Source of the DNA: Syntrophomonadaceae bacterium
GTDB lineage: Bacteria; Bacillota; Syntrophomonadia; Syntrophomonadales; Syntrophomonadaceae
Reading direction: 5' to 3'
Assembly (NCBI GenBank): GCA_012522705.1
Contig: JAAYJY010000311.1
Span: 1 to 13,255, forward strand
DNA: 13,255 bases
Below are positions 1 to 7,661 of the stretch, piece after piece (position 1 is the first letter of the stretch; each line of letters opens with the position of its first letter). The notes under the pieces are model-generated. The model had not been told where the DNA came from. It was given only the letters and a program-made list of their open reading frames with translations, and did no database searches. The position numbers were made by a program, and so were the translations under genes.

Positions 1-5
1 CAATA

Positions 6-440
6 ATGCTTACCCCTAAAAGAACAAAATATAGAAAACAGCACCGTCCCAGTCTCAAAGGCAAAGCCCACAAAGGCAACACCGTGACTTACGGTGAATA
101 CGGATTGCAGGCATTGGAAGCCGCCTGGATAACCAACCGGCAGATCGAAGCAGCGCGTATAGCCATCAACCGTCATGTGAAAAGAGGCGGACAGCTGTGG
201 ATAAAGATATTTCCAGATCGGCCCATAACCGCTAAACCCGCAGAGACCCGCATGGGAAAAGGCAAGGGCTCACCCGAGCATTGGGTAGCGGTGGTGAAAC
301 CAGGCCGGGTTATGTTTGAGCTCTCCGGTGTTCCGGAGGAAATAGCCCGAGAAGCCATGCGCTTGGCTGCAAATAAACTCCCCATCAAGTGCAGCTTTAT
401 AAAGAGGGAAGAAATGGGTGGTGAGGTTAGTGAAAGTTGA
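6..440 (+). CDS. rplP: 50S ribosomal protein L16
   Basis: Large-subunit protein L16 binds 23S rRNA near the A-site and the central protuberance and is needed for late 50S assembly and tRNA accommodation. The 144-residue product has the standard bacterial L16 length. It opens with the basic MLTPKRTKYRKQHR segment typical of the family, and it contains the conserved GRVMFELSG and AREAMRLAANKLP stretches in the C-terminal half. The ATG lies only five bases from the window edge, so its ribosome binding site is not visible. The family-typical N-terminus supports this start. The gene overlaps the start of rpmC by about 11 bases, as expected inside the S10 operon, where rplP is followed by rpmC and rpsQ. 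The identification is secure. Confidence 0.97.
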   Translation: MLTPKRTKYRKQHRPSLKGKAHKGNTVTYGEYGLQALEAAWITNRQIEAARIAINRHVKRGGQLWIKIFPDRPITAKPAETRMGKGKGSPEHWVAVVKPGRVMFELSGVPEEIAREAMRLAANKLPIKCSFIKREEMGGEVSES

Positions 441-633
441 TAAGATGAGAGAGCTAACCGACGAGGAATTGGTTAGAAAGGTCTCTGATTATAAAGAAGA
501 ATTATTCAACCTCAGATTTCAAATTGCCACCGGGCAGCTGGATAATCCCATGAGAGTCAGAGATGTACGCAAGAATATTGCAAGGTGCAAAACGATACTG
601 AGGCAACGGGAAATTTCCAGATTAAGCAACTAA
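430..633 (+). CDS. rpmC: 50S ribosomal protein L29
   Basis: L29 is a small, mostly alpha-helical protein at the peptide exit tunnel, where it contributes with L23 to the docking site for nascent-chain factors. The 67-residue product carries the family signature: a helix rich in E and K, then KEELFNLRFQIATGQLDN, then a second basic helix. I chose the GTG at 430, which gives MKVDKMRELTDEEL, because this matches the family N-terminus and has GTGAGG just upstream. An earlier in-frame GTG at 418 would add four residues that the family lacks. The start lies inside the end of rplP, which suggests translational coupling. The stop is followed 16 bases later by rpsQ. Confidence 0.95.
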   Translation: MKVDKMRELTDEELVRKVSDYKEELFNLRFQIATGQLDNPMRVRDVRKNIARCKTILRQREISRLSN

Positions 634-649
634 GAAGGAGGTCTAACAG

Positions 650-919
650 GTGGCTGATAACCAAAGGAACCGTAAAAGCATGATAGGAACGGTCGCCAGC
701 GACAAGATGGAAAAAACCATCACCGTCAGGGTAGAAACCGTAAAACAGCATCCACTATATAAAAAGACCATTAGAACCAACAAGAAATATAAGGCCCACG
801 ATGAAAGTAACGAAGCGAAAACCGGTGACGTAGTGAGAATCATGGAGACCCGCCCCCTAAGCAAGGATAAGCGCTGGAAACTGGTAGAAATAGTACAGAA
901 AGCCAAGACTCTGGAATAG
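650..919 (+). CDS. rpsQ: 30S ribosomal protein S17
   Basis: S17 is an OB-fold primary binding protein of 16S rRNA in the lower part of the 30S body. The 89-residue product has the expected order: a short charged leader, the GTVASDKMEKTITV strand block, the HPLYKK loop motif and the KTGDVVRIMETRPLSK segment. The GTG start is set by AAGGAGG at 635-641, eight bases upstream. The gene sits between rpmC and rplN in the conserved order. Nothing is unusual. Confidence 0.97.
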   Translation: MADNQRNRKSMIGTVASDKMEKTITVRVETVKQHPLYKKTIRTNKKYKAHDESNEAKTGDVVRIMETRPLSKDKRWKLVEIVQKAKTLE

Positions 920-947
920 TCGGAGTATTTGAAGGGAGGTTCATTCC

Positions 948-1316
948 GTGATTCAGCAGGAAACGGTGCTACAAGTGGGTGACAATACGGGCGCCAAGAA
1001 GGTCTTGTGTATTAAGGTCTTAGGTGGCTCGAACAGAAGATATGCAACTGTGGGCGATGTAATCGTGGTCAGTGTCAAAGAAGCCAGTCCTGGCGGAGTA
1101 GTCAAGAAGGGCGATGTGGTTAAAGCAGTGGTGGTTCGTACTAAGAAAGAAATCGGGCGGCCGGACGGTTCCCACATAGCATTTTCGGAGAATGCCGCGG
1201 TTATCATCGATGATAACAATAATCCTAAAGGTACACGGATATTTGGCCCTGTTGCTAGAGAACTGAGGGACAGGAACTTCATGAAGATAGTTTCTCTGGC
1301 TCCGGAAGTCCTTTAG
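948..1316 (+). CDS. rplN: 50S ribosomal protein L14
   Basis: L14 forms part of the subunit interface, contacting 16S rRNA helix 14 in bridge B8, and is the docking site of the silencing factor RsfS. The 122 residues match the family length exactly. The N-terminal MIQQETVLQVGDNTGAKK block, the internal SPGGVVKKGDVVKAVVVRTKK block and the C-terminal RELRDRNFMKIVSLAPEVL end are all characteristic. The GTG start lies eight bases after AAGGGAGG at 932-939. It is the first gene of the classical spc operon, and no promoter is evident in the 28-base gap from rpsQ. The two clusters therefore seem to be read as one transcript. Confidence 0.98.
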   Translation: MIQQETVLQVGDNTGAKKVLCIKVLGGSNRRYATVGDVIVVSVKEASPGGVVKKGDVVKAVVVRTKKEIGRPDGSHIAFSENAAVIIDDNNNPKGTRIFGPVARELRDRNFMKIVSLAPEVL

Positions 1317-1334
1317 TCGGTGGAGGTGTGAAAG

Positions 1335-1646
1335 ATGTACATTAAAAAAGGTGATATGGTTACAGTGATAACCGGTAAGGACTCCGGGAAAAAAGGCAAA
1401 GTGTTGAAGGTCATACCGGCCGACAATCGGGTAGTTGTGGAAGGCATCAATAAAGCCAAGAAGCATCAAAAACCGACGAGGAGTCTGCCCCAGGGAGGCA
1501 TTCTACAAGTGGAATCGCCCCTTAATGCTTCCAACGTAATGTTGCTGTGCACAAAGTGCAATAAACCGACCCGGGGGGCCGGTAAGATTCTGGACAATGG
1601 TGAGAAAGCCAGGGTCTGCAAGCGGTGCGGTGAGGTATTAGACTAA
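1335..1646 (+). CDS. rplX: 50S ribosomal protein L24, cysteine-containing form
   Basis: L24 is an early assembly protein for the 50S subunit and lies near the tunnel exit. The 103-residue product starts with a KOW domain (KKGDMVTVITGKDSGKKGKV, residues 4-23) and has the conserved VEGINKAKKH and PQGGI motifs. The C-terminal part contains two CxxC pairs, Cys72/Cys75 and Cys95/Cys98. These form a probable zinc ribbon, as in Thermus L24 but not in Bacillus subtilis or E. coli L24. The ATG follows GGAGGTG at 1322-1328. Zinc binding is inferred from the cysteine pattern only. Confidence 0.97.
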   Translation: MYIKKGDMVTVITGKDSGKKGKVLKVIPADNRVVVEGINKAKKHQKPTRSLPQGGILQVESPLNASNVMLLCTKCNKPTRGAGKILDNGEKARVCKRCGEVLD

Positions 1647-1668
1647 AACTCCAGGAAGGGAGGCCTAC

Positions 1669-2211
1669 TTGAGAATGGCCAGGTTGTTGGAACAGTATAA
1701 GCAAGATATAACACCCAAGCTGATAGACAAATTCGGCTACAAGAACATAATGCAGGTTCCCAAGATAGACAAGGTAATAATCAATGTCGGGGTTGGGGAA
1801 GCAATCCAAAATCCCAAGGCCATGGATGGAGCTGTAAATGATCTGATAGCTATTTCCGGCCAGAAGCCGGTGATCACGAAGGCGAAGAAATCCATCGCCG
1901 GATTCAAATTGCGCGAGGGCATGCCAATTGGCTGTAAGGTAACCCTGCGGGGAGAAAGGATGTATGACTTCCTATATAGGTTGATAAACATCGTCCTGCC
2001 CCGGGTACGAGACTTCAGAGGGGTTTCCCCGCAAGCATTTGATGGCCGTGGGAATTATTCACTCGGCATTAAAGAACAGACAATCTTCCCCGAAATCGAT
2101 TATGACAAAATAGACAAGATCCGAGGTTTGGAAGTTGTGATTGTGACTACGGCCAAGACCGATGAAGAGGCTCGTGAGTTACTCAAGAACATGGGAATGC
2201 CATTCAGATAA
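1669..2211 (+). CDS. rplE: 50S ribosomal protein L5
   Basis: L5 binds 5S rRNA and anchors it in the central protuberance, where it also contacts P-site tRNA and S13 across the subunit bridge. The product is about 180 residues, as in the family. Diagnostic blocks are KIDKVIINVGVGEA, GQKPVITKAKKSIAGFKLR, GCKVTLRGERMYDFL and LPRVRDFRGVS, and it ends MGMPF. I chose the TTG at 1669 because it lies six bases after AAGGGAGG (1655-1662). The in-frame ATG at 1675 would sit twelve bases away and shorten the protein by two residues, so the start is uncertain to that extent. It is followed 17 bases later by rpsN. Confidence 0.97.
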   Translation: MRMARLLEQYKQDITPKLIDKFGYKNIMQVPKIDKVIINVGVGEAIQNPKAMDGAVNDLIAISGQKPVITKAKKSIAGFKLREGMPIGCKVTLRGERMYDFLYRLINIVLPRVRDFRGVSPQAFDGRGNYSLGIKEQTIFPEIDYDKIDKIRGLEVVIVTTAKTDEEARELLKNMGMPFR

Positions 2212-2228
2212 GAGGGGGTGTCTATACA

Positions 2229-2414
2229 TTGGCCAAGAAATCACTGGTAGCTAAACAAAAGCGCCCGCATAAGTATCAGGTTCAGGAATACAACCGCTGT
2301 AAGATTTGTGGACGGCCTCGAGCATATATGCGCAAATTTGGATTATGCCGGGTCTGTTTCAGAGAGATGGCCCACAAGGGAGAATTACCAGGCGTCACCA
2401 AGGCAAGTTGGTAG
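2229..2414 (+). CDS. rpsN: 30S ribosomal protein S14, short zinc-binding type (type Z)
   Basis: S14 lies in the 30S head and is needed for late assembly and A-site tRNA binding. At 61 residues this is the short form (also called rpsZ). It has a Cys4 zinc knuckle, Cys24-Cys27 and Cys40-Cys43 (CKIC and CRVC), rather than the roughly 90-100-residue cysteine-free form. The C-terminal GELPGVTKASW tail is typical of this type. The TTG start is placed by AGGGGGTG at 2213-2220, and no better ATG or GTG is available in frame. Under zinc starvation many Bacillota replace this protein with a cysteine-free paralogue encoded elsewhere. That paralogue cannot be judged here. Confidence 0.97.
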   Translation: MAKKSLVAKQKRPHKYQVQEYNRCKICGRPRAYMRKFGLCRVCFREMAHKGELPGVTKASW

Positions 2415-2437
2415 CTTGGATTAAGGAGGGATAAAAC

Positions 2438-2836
2438 ATGGTGGTAACCGATCCCGTAGCTGATTTCCTGACTAGAATTAGAAACGGCAATATGGTCATG
2501 CATCAAACGGTGGAGATACCGAGTTCCAAAATGAAACTTGCGCTAGCCAGCATCCTTAAGGATGAAGGCTATATCAAGGACTATGAATTCATCGCAGACG
2601 GAAAACAGGGGATTATCAGAGTATATTTGAAATACGGTCCCAACAAGGAAAGAGTAATTACCGGTATCAAGAGGATTAGCAAACCCGGTTTGAAGGTTTA
2701 CGTCAAAAAGGATGAGGTACCAAAGGTTCTGGCTGGACTAGGGACTGCAGTTGTATCTACCTCGAAAGGGGTAATGACGGACAAAAACGCTCGCAAGGCA
2801 GGCCTGGGCGGAGAAGTCATCTGTTATATATGGTAG
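2438..2836 (+). CDS. rpsH: 30S ribosomal protein S8
   Basis: S8 is a primary 16S rRNA binding protein that organises the central domain of the 30S subunit. In E. coli it is also the translational repressor of the spc operon. The 132-residue product shows the N-terminal DPVADFLTRIRNGN motif, the IPSSKMKLALA helix, the KRISKPGLKVYV strand and the C-terminal VVSTSKGVMTDKNARKAGLGGEVICYIW block with the family-ending W. The ATG is preceded by AAGGAGG at 2423-2429 with ideal spacing. I could not identify an S8-box-like repressor structure in the mRNA, so autoregulation here is not supported by what I see. Confidence 0.98.
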   Translation: MVVTDPVADFLTRIRNGNMVMHQTVEIPSSKMKLALASILKDEGYIKDYEFIADGKQGIIRVYLKYGPNKERVITGIKRISKPGLKVYVKKDEVPKVLAGLGTAVVSTSKGVMTDKNARKAGLGGEVICYIW

Positions 2837-2854
2837 CTTAAGGAGGAGTGAACT

Positions 2855-3394
2855 GTGTCCAGAATAGGTAGGAAGCCTATCAGTCTACCCGCGGGCGTAG
2901 AAATAAAAACAGAGAATAACATCATAACCGTAAAAGGTCCTAAAGGACTGCTATCGCAGTCTATTCACAAGGATATCACTATCGAACAGCAGGATAATGA
3001 ACTTCTGGTGACTCGGCCAAGTGATGTCAAGCGGCATCGCGCCATGCACGGTTTAACGCGGGCATTGGTAGCCAACATGGTAACCGGAGTTACGACTGGA
3101 TTTGAGAAAAGACTGGAAATGGTCGGGGTAGGATATCGAGCCCAAATGCAAGGCAACAAACTGGTATTGAACATTGGTTATTCCCACCCTATCGAAATTG
3201 ACCCTCCTCAAGGGGTAGAATTCGAGGTACCCGCGGTTACCAGGGTAACGGTCAAAGGGATCGACAAGCAATTGGTGGGTAATACCGCGGCCGACATCCG
3301 TGCGCTTAGAAAACCAGAGCCTTACAAGGGCAAAGGCGTGCGCTATGAGAACGAAGTTGTAAAACGTAAAGCAGGTAAATCTGGCGCTAAATAA
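2855..3394 (+). CDS. rplF: 50S ribosomal protein L6
   Basis: L6 has two homologous domains and lies near the sarcin-ricin loop and the GTPase-associated centre. The 179 residues match the family. The N-terminus MSRIGRKPISLPAGVEI, the domain-linking GFEKRLEMVGVGYRAQ block and the C-terminal RKPEPYKGKGVRYENE motif are all present. The GTG start lies eight bases after AAGGAGG at 2840-2846. It sits between rpsH and rplR in the universal order, and gene length and ends are normal. Confidence 0.98.
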   Translation: MSRIGRKPISLPAGVEIKTENNIITVKGPKGLLSQSIHKDITIEQQDNELLVTRPSDVKRHRAMHGLTRALVANMVTGVTTGFEKRLEMVGVGYRAQMQGNKLVLNIGYSHPIEIDPPQGVEFEVPAVTRVTVKGIDKQLVGNTAADIRALRKPEPYKGKGVRYENEVVKRKAGKSGAK

Positions 3395-3414
3395 ATAGGA
3401 AGGGAGTGACTGCG

Positions 3415-3780
3415 TTGATTAAGAAGACCAGCAAAAAAGAATTACGACAAGGGCGACATAAAAGAATAAGAATAAAGTTGACGGGGACAGCAGAAACACC
3501 CAGACTGTGTATTTACCGCAGCCTTAATCATATTTACGCCCAGTTGATAGATGACGACAAGGGTGTTACCCTCGTGGCTGCCTCTACTCTGGATAAGGAT
3601 ATGAGTGATCTCGGCAACCGCAGCAATATCGAGGCAGCCAAACGAGTGGGCGGCAGCATAGCCCAGAAGGCCCAAGACAAGGGTATTAGTACAGTGGTAT
3701 TTGACCGTAATGGCCGTAAGTATCATGGTTGCGTTTCTGCTCTGGCAGAAGCAGCTCGTGAAAATGGTCTCGTTTTTTGA
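3415..3780 (+). CDS. rplR: 50S ribosomal protein L18
   Basis: L18 binds 5S rRNA and, with L5, attaches it to 23S rRNA. The 121-residue product contains the basic N-terminal RHKRIRIKLTGTAETPRL segment, the HIYAQLIDDDKGVTLVAAST strand block and the C-terminal VVFDRNGRKYHG and ALAEAAREN motifs. I chose the TTG at 3415, giving MIKKTSKKELR, because it matches the usual N-terminus and leaves eight bases after GGAAGGGAG (3398-3406). A GTG at 3406 is in frame but overlaps that ribosome binding site. The gap before rpsE is only 29 bases. Confidence 0.96.
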   Translation: MIKKTSKKELRQGRHKRIRIKLTGTAETPRLCIYRSLNHIYAQLIDDDKGVTLVAASTLDKDMSDLGNRSNIEAAKRVGGSIAQKAQDKGISTVVFDRNGRKYHGCVSALAEAARENGLVF

Positions 3781-3809
3781 TTTGATTGTTTATGGATAGG
3801 AGGGAAATG

Positions 3810-4313
3810 ATGATAGAAAAGGAACAGGCAGCGCCGGAATTTATTGAGACAGTCGTCAATATCAACCGGGTTGCCAAGGTTGTGAAAGGTGGACGCAGGT
3901 TCAGCTTCAGCGCTCTGGTAGTAGTAGGAGACGGCGAGGGACGGGTCGGTGCGGGCAAAGGAAAAGCCGCTGAAGTACCGGAGGCGATCCGCAAGGGCGT
4001 GGAGAATGCAAAAAGGAATATGATTGAGATCCCGTTAATTGATGGCCGGACAATTCCTCATCAGATTGTGGGCAGGTTTGGAGCGGGGCAGGTCCTGCTT
4101 AAACCAGCGGCAGCCGGAACCGGGGTTATAGCCGGTGGTCCGGTAAGAGCTGTACTGGAAGCGGCTGGTCTGAAGGATATCCTTACCAAGTGTATTGGTA
4201 CTTCTAATGCCAACAATGTTGTGCGGGCGACCATGGAGGGCCTTAAGAACTTGAAAAAGGCCGATCGGGTTGCGCAGCTAAGAGGAAAGACCATAGACGA
4301 GATATTTAACTAG
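3810..4313 (+). CDS. rpsE: 30S ribosomal protein S5
   Basis: S5 sits at the mRNA entry side of the 30S subunit and affects decoding accuracy. Its N-terminal loop is the known site of spectinomycin-resistance changes. From this start the protein has 167 residues. It has an N-terminal double-stranded RNA binding domain containing RVAKVVKGGRRFSFSALVVVGD, a linker, and a C-terminal domain with GRFGAGQVLLKPAAAGTGVIAGGPVRAV split across two strands. The loop sequence KGGRRF is the wild-type form. I prefer ATG 3810, six bases after AGGAGG (3798-3803). ATG 3807 is nearly as good, while the upstream in-frame TTG at 3786 precedes the binding site and is unlikely. Confidence 0.95.
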   Translation: MIEKEQAAPEFIETVVNINRVAKVVKGGRRFSFSALVVVGDGEGRVGAGKGKAAEVPEAIRKGVENAKRNMIEIPLIDGRTIPHQIVGRFGAGQVLLKPAAAGTGVIAGGPVRAVLEAAGLKDILTKCIGTSNANNVVRATMEGLKNLKKADRVAQLRGKTIDEIFN

Positions 4314-4327
4314 GGAGGTAAACCGCT

Positions 4328-4519
4328 GTGGCAAAGCAATTGAAGATTACCAGGACCAAAAGCTTTATTGGTTATCCCCGGACCCAGCGCTTAACCATTC
4401 AGAGTTTAGGTTTAAGGAAATTGAACCATTACGTAATAAAGGATGATTGCGCCCAGATTAGGGGACAGATAGATAAAATCAAACATATGGTTCGCGTAGA
4501 AGAGCTAGAAGAGGCATAG
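4328..4519 (+). CDS. rpmD: 50S ribosomal protein L30
   Basis: L30 is a small ferredoxin-like 23S rRNA binding protein of the 50S subunit. The 63-residue product has the family pattern LKITRTKSFIGYPRTQRLT, then SLGLRKLNH, then a second helix leading to the IDKIKHMVRVEE strand. The GTG start follows GGGAGGT at 4313-4319. It stands between rpsE and rplO, as expected. It has a short acidic tail (EELEEA) just beyond the usual end, which is within normal variation. Confidence 0.96.
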   Translation: MAKQLKITRTKSFIGYPRTQRLTIQSLGLRKLNHYVIKDDCAQIRGQIDKIKHMVRVEELEEA

Positions 4520-4532
4520 GGAGGTTTTTAAA

Positions 4533-4973
4533 GTGAAATTGCAGGAACTGCAATCTCCAGCGGGTGCAAACAAGCGGATAAAAAGAGTAGGTCGAGGCAT
4601 AGGTTCCGGCCATGGCAAGACTTCTACTCGAGGGCATAAAGGGCAAAAAGCTCGTGCCGGCGGAGGAATCAGACCCGGATTCGAAGGTGGCCAGATGCCT
4701 TTGCAAAGACGTTTGCCCAAAAGGGGATTCAATAATATATTCAAGAAGGAATATGCCATTGTGAACGTCAAAGACCTAAATTGTTTTGAGAATGGCACGG
4801 TTGTAACCATTGATCTACTGTGTGAAGCAGGTCTGGTAAACAAAATTCCGGCCGGAGTGAAAATATTAGGCGATGGAGATTTGGAAAAGATGCTCACCGT
4901 TCAGGTGCACAAGTGCAGCCGACAGGCCGAGGGAAAGATTACGGCTAAAGGCGGCAAATTCGAGGTGGTTTAA
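4533..4973 (+). CDS. rplO: 50S ribosomal protein L15
   Basis: L15 is a late-assembly 50S protein with a long basic extension that penetrates 23S rRNA. The 146-residue product shows that extension as RVGRGIGSGHGKTSTRGHKGQ (residues 19-39), followed by the GGIRPGFEGGQMPLQRRLPKRGF block. The C-terminal globular part contains VKILGDGDLEK and ends EVV. The GTG start lies eight bases after AGGGAGG at 4518-4524. Its stop codon TAA shares one base with the ATG of secY (TAATG), a classic arrangement for translational coupling. Confidence 0.97.
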   Translation: MKLQELQSPAGANKRIKRVGRGIGSGHGKTSTRGHKGQKARAGGGIRPGFEGGQMPLQRRLPKRGFNNIFKKEYAIVNVKDLNCFENGTVVTIDLLCEAGLVNKIPAGVKILGDGDLEKMLTVQVHKCSRQAEGKITAKGGKFEVV

Positions 4974-6238
4974 TGCTTAGCTCATTTCAGCAAGCTTTAA
5001 AAATAGGTGATTTAAGGAGTAAACTGCTCTTTACCCTATTGATGTTGCTGGTGTTTCGTATTGGTGCTCATATTCCGATTCCGGGTATAAATCCGGAGGC
5101 GATTGCCCAGTTGTTGCAAGGCCAATTATTTGGCTTCTTTGATATAATATCTGGGGGCGCATTCAAACGATTCAGCGTATTTGCCATGAGTATCACACCT
5201 TATATTAATGCATCCATTATAATGTCGCTGCTAACGGTGGTGGTTCCCGCCCTAGAAGAGTTAAAAAAGGAAGGGCAGGAAGGGCAAAAGAAGATCGCCC
5301 AATATACAAGGTATGGAGCCATAGTACTGGCCATGATCCAAGCCATAGGAATGTCGATTGCTCTCGGTAAGACAGGGGCCATAGCCAATCCCGGCTTATT
5401 ATCCTATCTAACCATTACTATATCCCTAACTGCCGGAACTGCCATGCTTATGTGGTTAGGTGAAATGATCACTGAACGAGGGATCGGCAACGGTATATCC
5501 TTGATCATCTTCTGCGGCATCGCTGCCCGCATACCCTCAGAGATTCGAGGGGTGGCCGAGGAAGTGAGTAGTGGCATGGCTGGTTACTTCCAGGTATTGT
5601 TGTTGATCGTCGTGATCCTCACAGTAATAGCAGCGGTGGTAGCTATGAATGAAGGCACCCGTAGATTGCCAATCCAATATGCCAAACGAGTGGTTGGACG
5701 CAGGCTCTATGGAGGCCAAAGCACATTCTTGCCATTGAAGGTCAACAGTGCCGGCGTTATTCCCATAATCTTTGCCATGTCACTGGGGATGTTCCCGGCC
5801 ACGATAGGATCATGGATGAGTCCAACATCGTCCTTCAACGTTTTCATCAACAATTATTTTACTTTTACCAGCGTAGGTTATAATGTTTTTTATGCAGTCC
5901 TGATAATATTCTTTACCTATTTCTATGTGTCTATCATATTCAACCCATTGGATGTAGCCGATAATATCAAGAAGAACGGCGGCTTTGTACCCGGCATTCG
6001 TCCCGGTCGTCCCACTGCGGAATACATCGATAAGGTTTTGTCTCGTTTGACCCTGGCAGGTGGAGTTTTCCTGGCTTTGATAGCAATATTGCCTAATATA
6101 GTCATATTTATAACGGGAATAAAAAGCCTCTGGTTTGGAGGGACTGCTCTGTTGATCCTCGTCGGGGTCGCACTTGATACTATGAAGCAAGTAGAATCAC
6201 ATCTGCTGCTTAGAAGCTATGAGGGCTTTGTTAAATAG
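4973..6238 (+). CDS. secY: Protein translocase subunit SecY
   Basis: SecY is the pore-forming subunit of the SecYEG channel, which moves unfolded proteins through or into the cytoplasmic membrane. The 421-residue product has about ten hydrophobic segments, at roughly 17-32, 67-90, 112-131, 141-161, 172-190, 204-224, 259-280, 303-323, 361-381 and 385-402. The region after the first segment (about 40-65) corresponds to the plug. The basic cytoplasmic loops include RRLPIQYAKR (about 230-239) and NPLDVADNIKKNGGFVPGIR (about 334-353), the sites that contact SecA and the ribosome. The C-terminal ESHLLLRSYEGFVK end is typical. The ribosome binding site GAGGTGG lies inside rplO, and the start overlaps its stop by one base. 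Confidence 0.98.
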   Translation: MLSSFQQALKIGDLRSKLLFTLLMLLVFRIGAHIPIPGINPEAIAQLLQGQLFGFFDIISGGAFKRFSVFAMSITPYINASIIMSLLTVVVPALEELKKEGQEGQKKIAQYTRYGAIVLAMIQAIGMSIALGKTGAIANPGLLSYLTITISLTAGTAMLMWLGEMITERGIGNGISLIIFCGIAARIPSEIRGVAEEVSSGMAGYFQVLLLIVVILTVIAAVVAMNEGTRRLPIQYAKRVVGRRLYGGQSTFLPLKVNSAGVIPIIFAMSLGMFPATIGSWMSPTSSFNVFINNYFTFTSVGYNVFYAVLIIFFTYFYVSIIFNPLDVADNIKKNGGFVPGIRPGRPTAEYIDKVLSRLTLAGGVFLALIAILPNIVIFITGIKSLWFGGTALLILVGVALDTMKQVESHLLLRSYEGFVK

Positions 6239-6249
6239 GAGATGATCGA

Positions 6250-6900
6250 ATGAATATAATTCTAATGGGGCCACCTGGTGCCGGCAAAGGGACGCAGGCC
6301 GCATACATTAAGAAAGAGTTCCCGATACCGCATATCTCCACGGGCGATATGTTTAGGGAAGCGGTGCAGAATGGCACCCCGATGGGCCTGGAGGCCAAGA
6401 AATACATGGACGCAGGAGAACTGGTGCCTGATCAGGTTACCATAGGGATAGTTGAGGATCGGTTGAGCATGCCTGACTGCTCCCCAGGATTCCTTCTAGA
6501 TGGATTTCCCCGAACTATTGTACAGGCCGAAGCCCTTGATGAGGTACTGAAAAAACTGGGCAAAAAGCTGGACGTTGCCCTTAATATATCAGTGCCCGAG
6601 GATGTATTAACGGCGCGCATGGTAGGCCGGGTCTTTTGCACCTCTTGCAAGACTGTCTACAACACTATTTTTAATCCCACCACGATAGCCGGTGTTTGTG
6701 ACAAATGCGGAGGAAAACTGGAACAGCGCAACGATGATAAAGCTGAAACGGTTAAGAATCGAATCAAAGTCTATAATGAGCAAACCCAACCCCTGTTAGC
6801 ATACTATGCACAGCAAGGTAACCTGGTCACTGTGGATGGCCAGAAAGATCCCCGGGAGGTTTTCCAGGATGTCAGAGCCCTGCTGGAGAGACTGGGATGA
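6250..6900 (+). CDS. adk: Adenylate kinase, zinc-LID type
   Basis: Adenylate kinase interconverts ATP plus AMP with two ADP in the cytosol. The 216-residue product begins with the P-loop GPPGAGKGT (7-15), followed by the AMP-site motif STGDMFR (30-36) and the LLDGFPRT motif (82-89). The LID domain carries Cys130, Cys133, Cys150 and Cys153, the four-cysteine zinc site of many Gram-positive enzymes. GR at 126-127 provides the conserved LID arginine. The ATG follows AGGAGA a short distance upstream, directly after the secY stop. The last codon and stop overlap the start of map (ATGA). The secY-adk-map order is typical of Bacillota. Confidence 0.98.
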   Translation: MNIILMGPPGAGKGTQAAYIKKEFPIPHISTGDMFREAVQNGTPMGLEAKKYMDAGELVPDQVTIGIVEDRLSMPDCSPGFLLDGFPRTIVQAEALDEVLKKLGKKLDVALNISVPEDVLTARMVGRVFCTSCKTVYNTIFNPTTIAGVCDKCGGKLEQRNDDKAETVKNRIKVYNEQTQPLLAYYAQQGNLVTVDGQKDPREVFQDVRALLERLG

Positions 6901-7661
6901 TCTATATCAAGACCCCGAGTGAGATCAAAAAGATGCGCAAATCGGGCCAAGTAGTTGCCCAGGTTTTACAGATTCTAAAACGAGAGATTCGCCCCGGGGT
7001 AAGCACCGGACAATTGAACAAACTCGCCGAAGAAGAAGCCAAGAAAAGGAATGCTGTCGCGGTATTCAAGAATTATCCTCATCCACGCGGAACCCGGCCC
7101 TTCCCAGGGGCTATATGTGCATCCGTGAATGAAGAGGTGGTTCATGGTATACCGGGACGGAGGAAGCTTAAGGAAGGCGATATAATTAGTATCGATTTTG
7201 GGGTAATATTGGACGGTTTTGCAGGGGATGCAGCCATAACCGTACCGGTTGGCGAAATAAAGCCCGGGGTCCGCAAACTAATCAGTGTGACCGAAGAGGC
7301 GCTGATGAAGGGGATAGAAGCGGCCCAAGCCGGAAATCGCTTAGGGGCCGTGTCCCACGCAATCCAAAATCATGTAGAGCGAGCTGGGTTTTCTGTAGTC
7401 AGGGATTTCGTTGGCCACGGCATTGGCCGCAATATGCATGAGGATCCCCCCATACCGAATTACGGGAAGGCTGAGCGGGGACCGGTCCTGCAATCGGGGA
7501 TGGCATTGGCCATAGAACCGATGGTTAATATGGGGTCATATAGTGTTATTACCAAAATGGATGATTGGACTGTGGTGACGATTGATGGTAGACCTTCAGC
7601 CCATTTTGAGCACACCATTGTGGTCGGTGACCAGGGCCCTGAAATTCTCACCTTGATATAG
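6897..7661 (+). CDS. map: Methionine aminopeptidase, type I
   Basis: This enzyme removes the initiator methionine from nascent proteins after deformylation. The 254-residue product is a single-domain type I enzyme of normal size. All five metal ligands are visible: Asp100 (ISIDFG), Asp111 (GDAAIT), His174 (VGHGIG), Glu207 (AIEPM) and Glu238 (HFEHT). His83 in EVVHGIP corresponds to the conserved substrate-contact histidine. The ATG overlaps the adk stop as ATGA, so translation is probably coupled. The stop TAG overlaps the proposed start of the next gene by one base. Confidence 0.97.
   Translation: MIYIKTPSEIKKMRKSGQVVAQVLQILKREIRPGVSTGQLNKLAEEEAKKRNAVAVFKNYPHPRGTRPFPGAICASVNEEVVHGIPGRRKLKEGDIISIDFGVILDGFAGDAAITVPVGEIKPGVRKLISVTEEALMKGIEAAQAGNRLGAVSHAIQNHVERAGFSVVRDFVGHGIGRNMHEDPPIPNYGKAERGPVLQSGMALAIEPMVNMGSYSVITKMDDWTVVTIDGRPSAHFEHTIVVGDQGPEILTLI

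Noticed and set aside
1020..1469. Antisense open frame of 149 codons across rplN and rplX
   Set aside because: It crosses two real genes and their gap on the opposite strand, with no ribosome binding site or family features.
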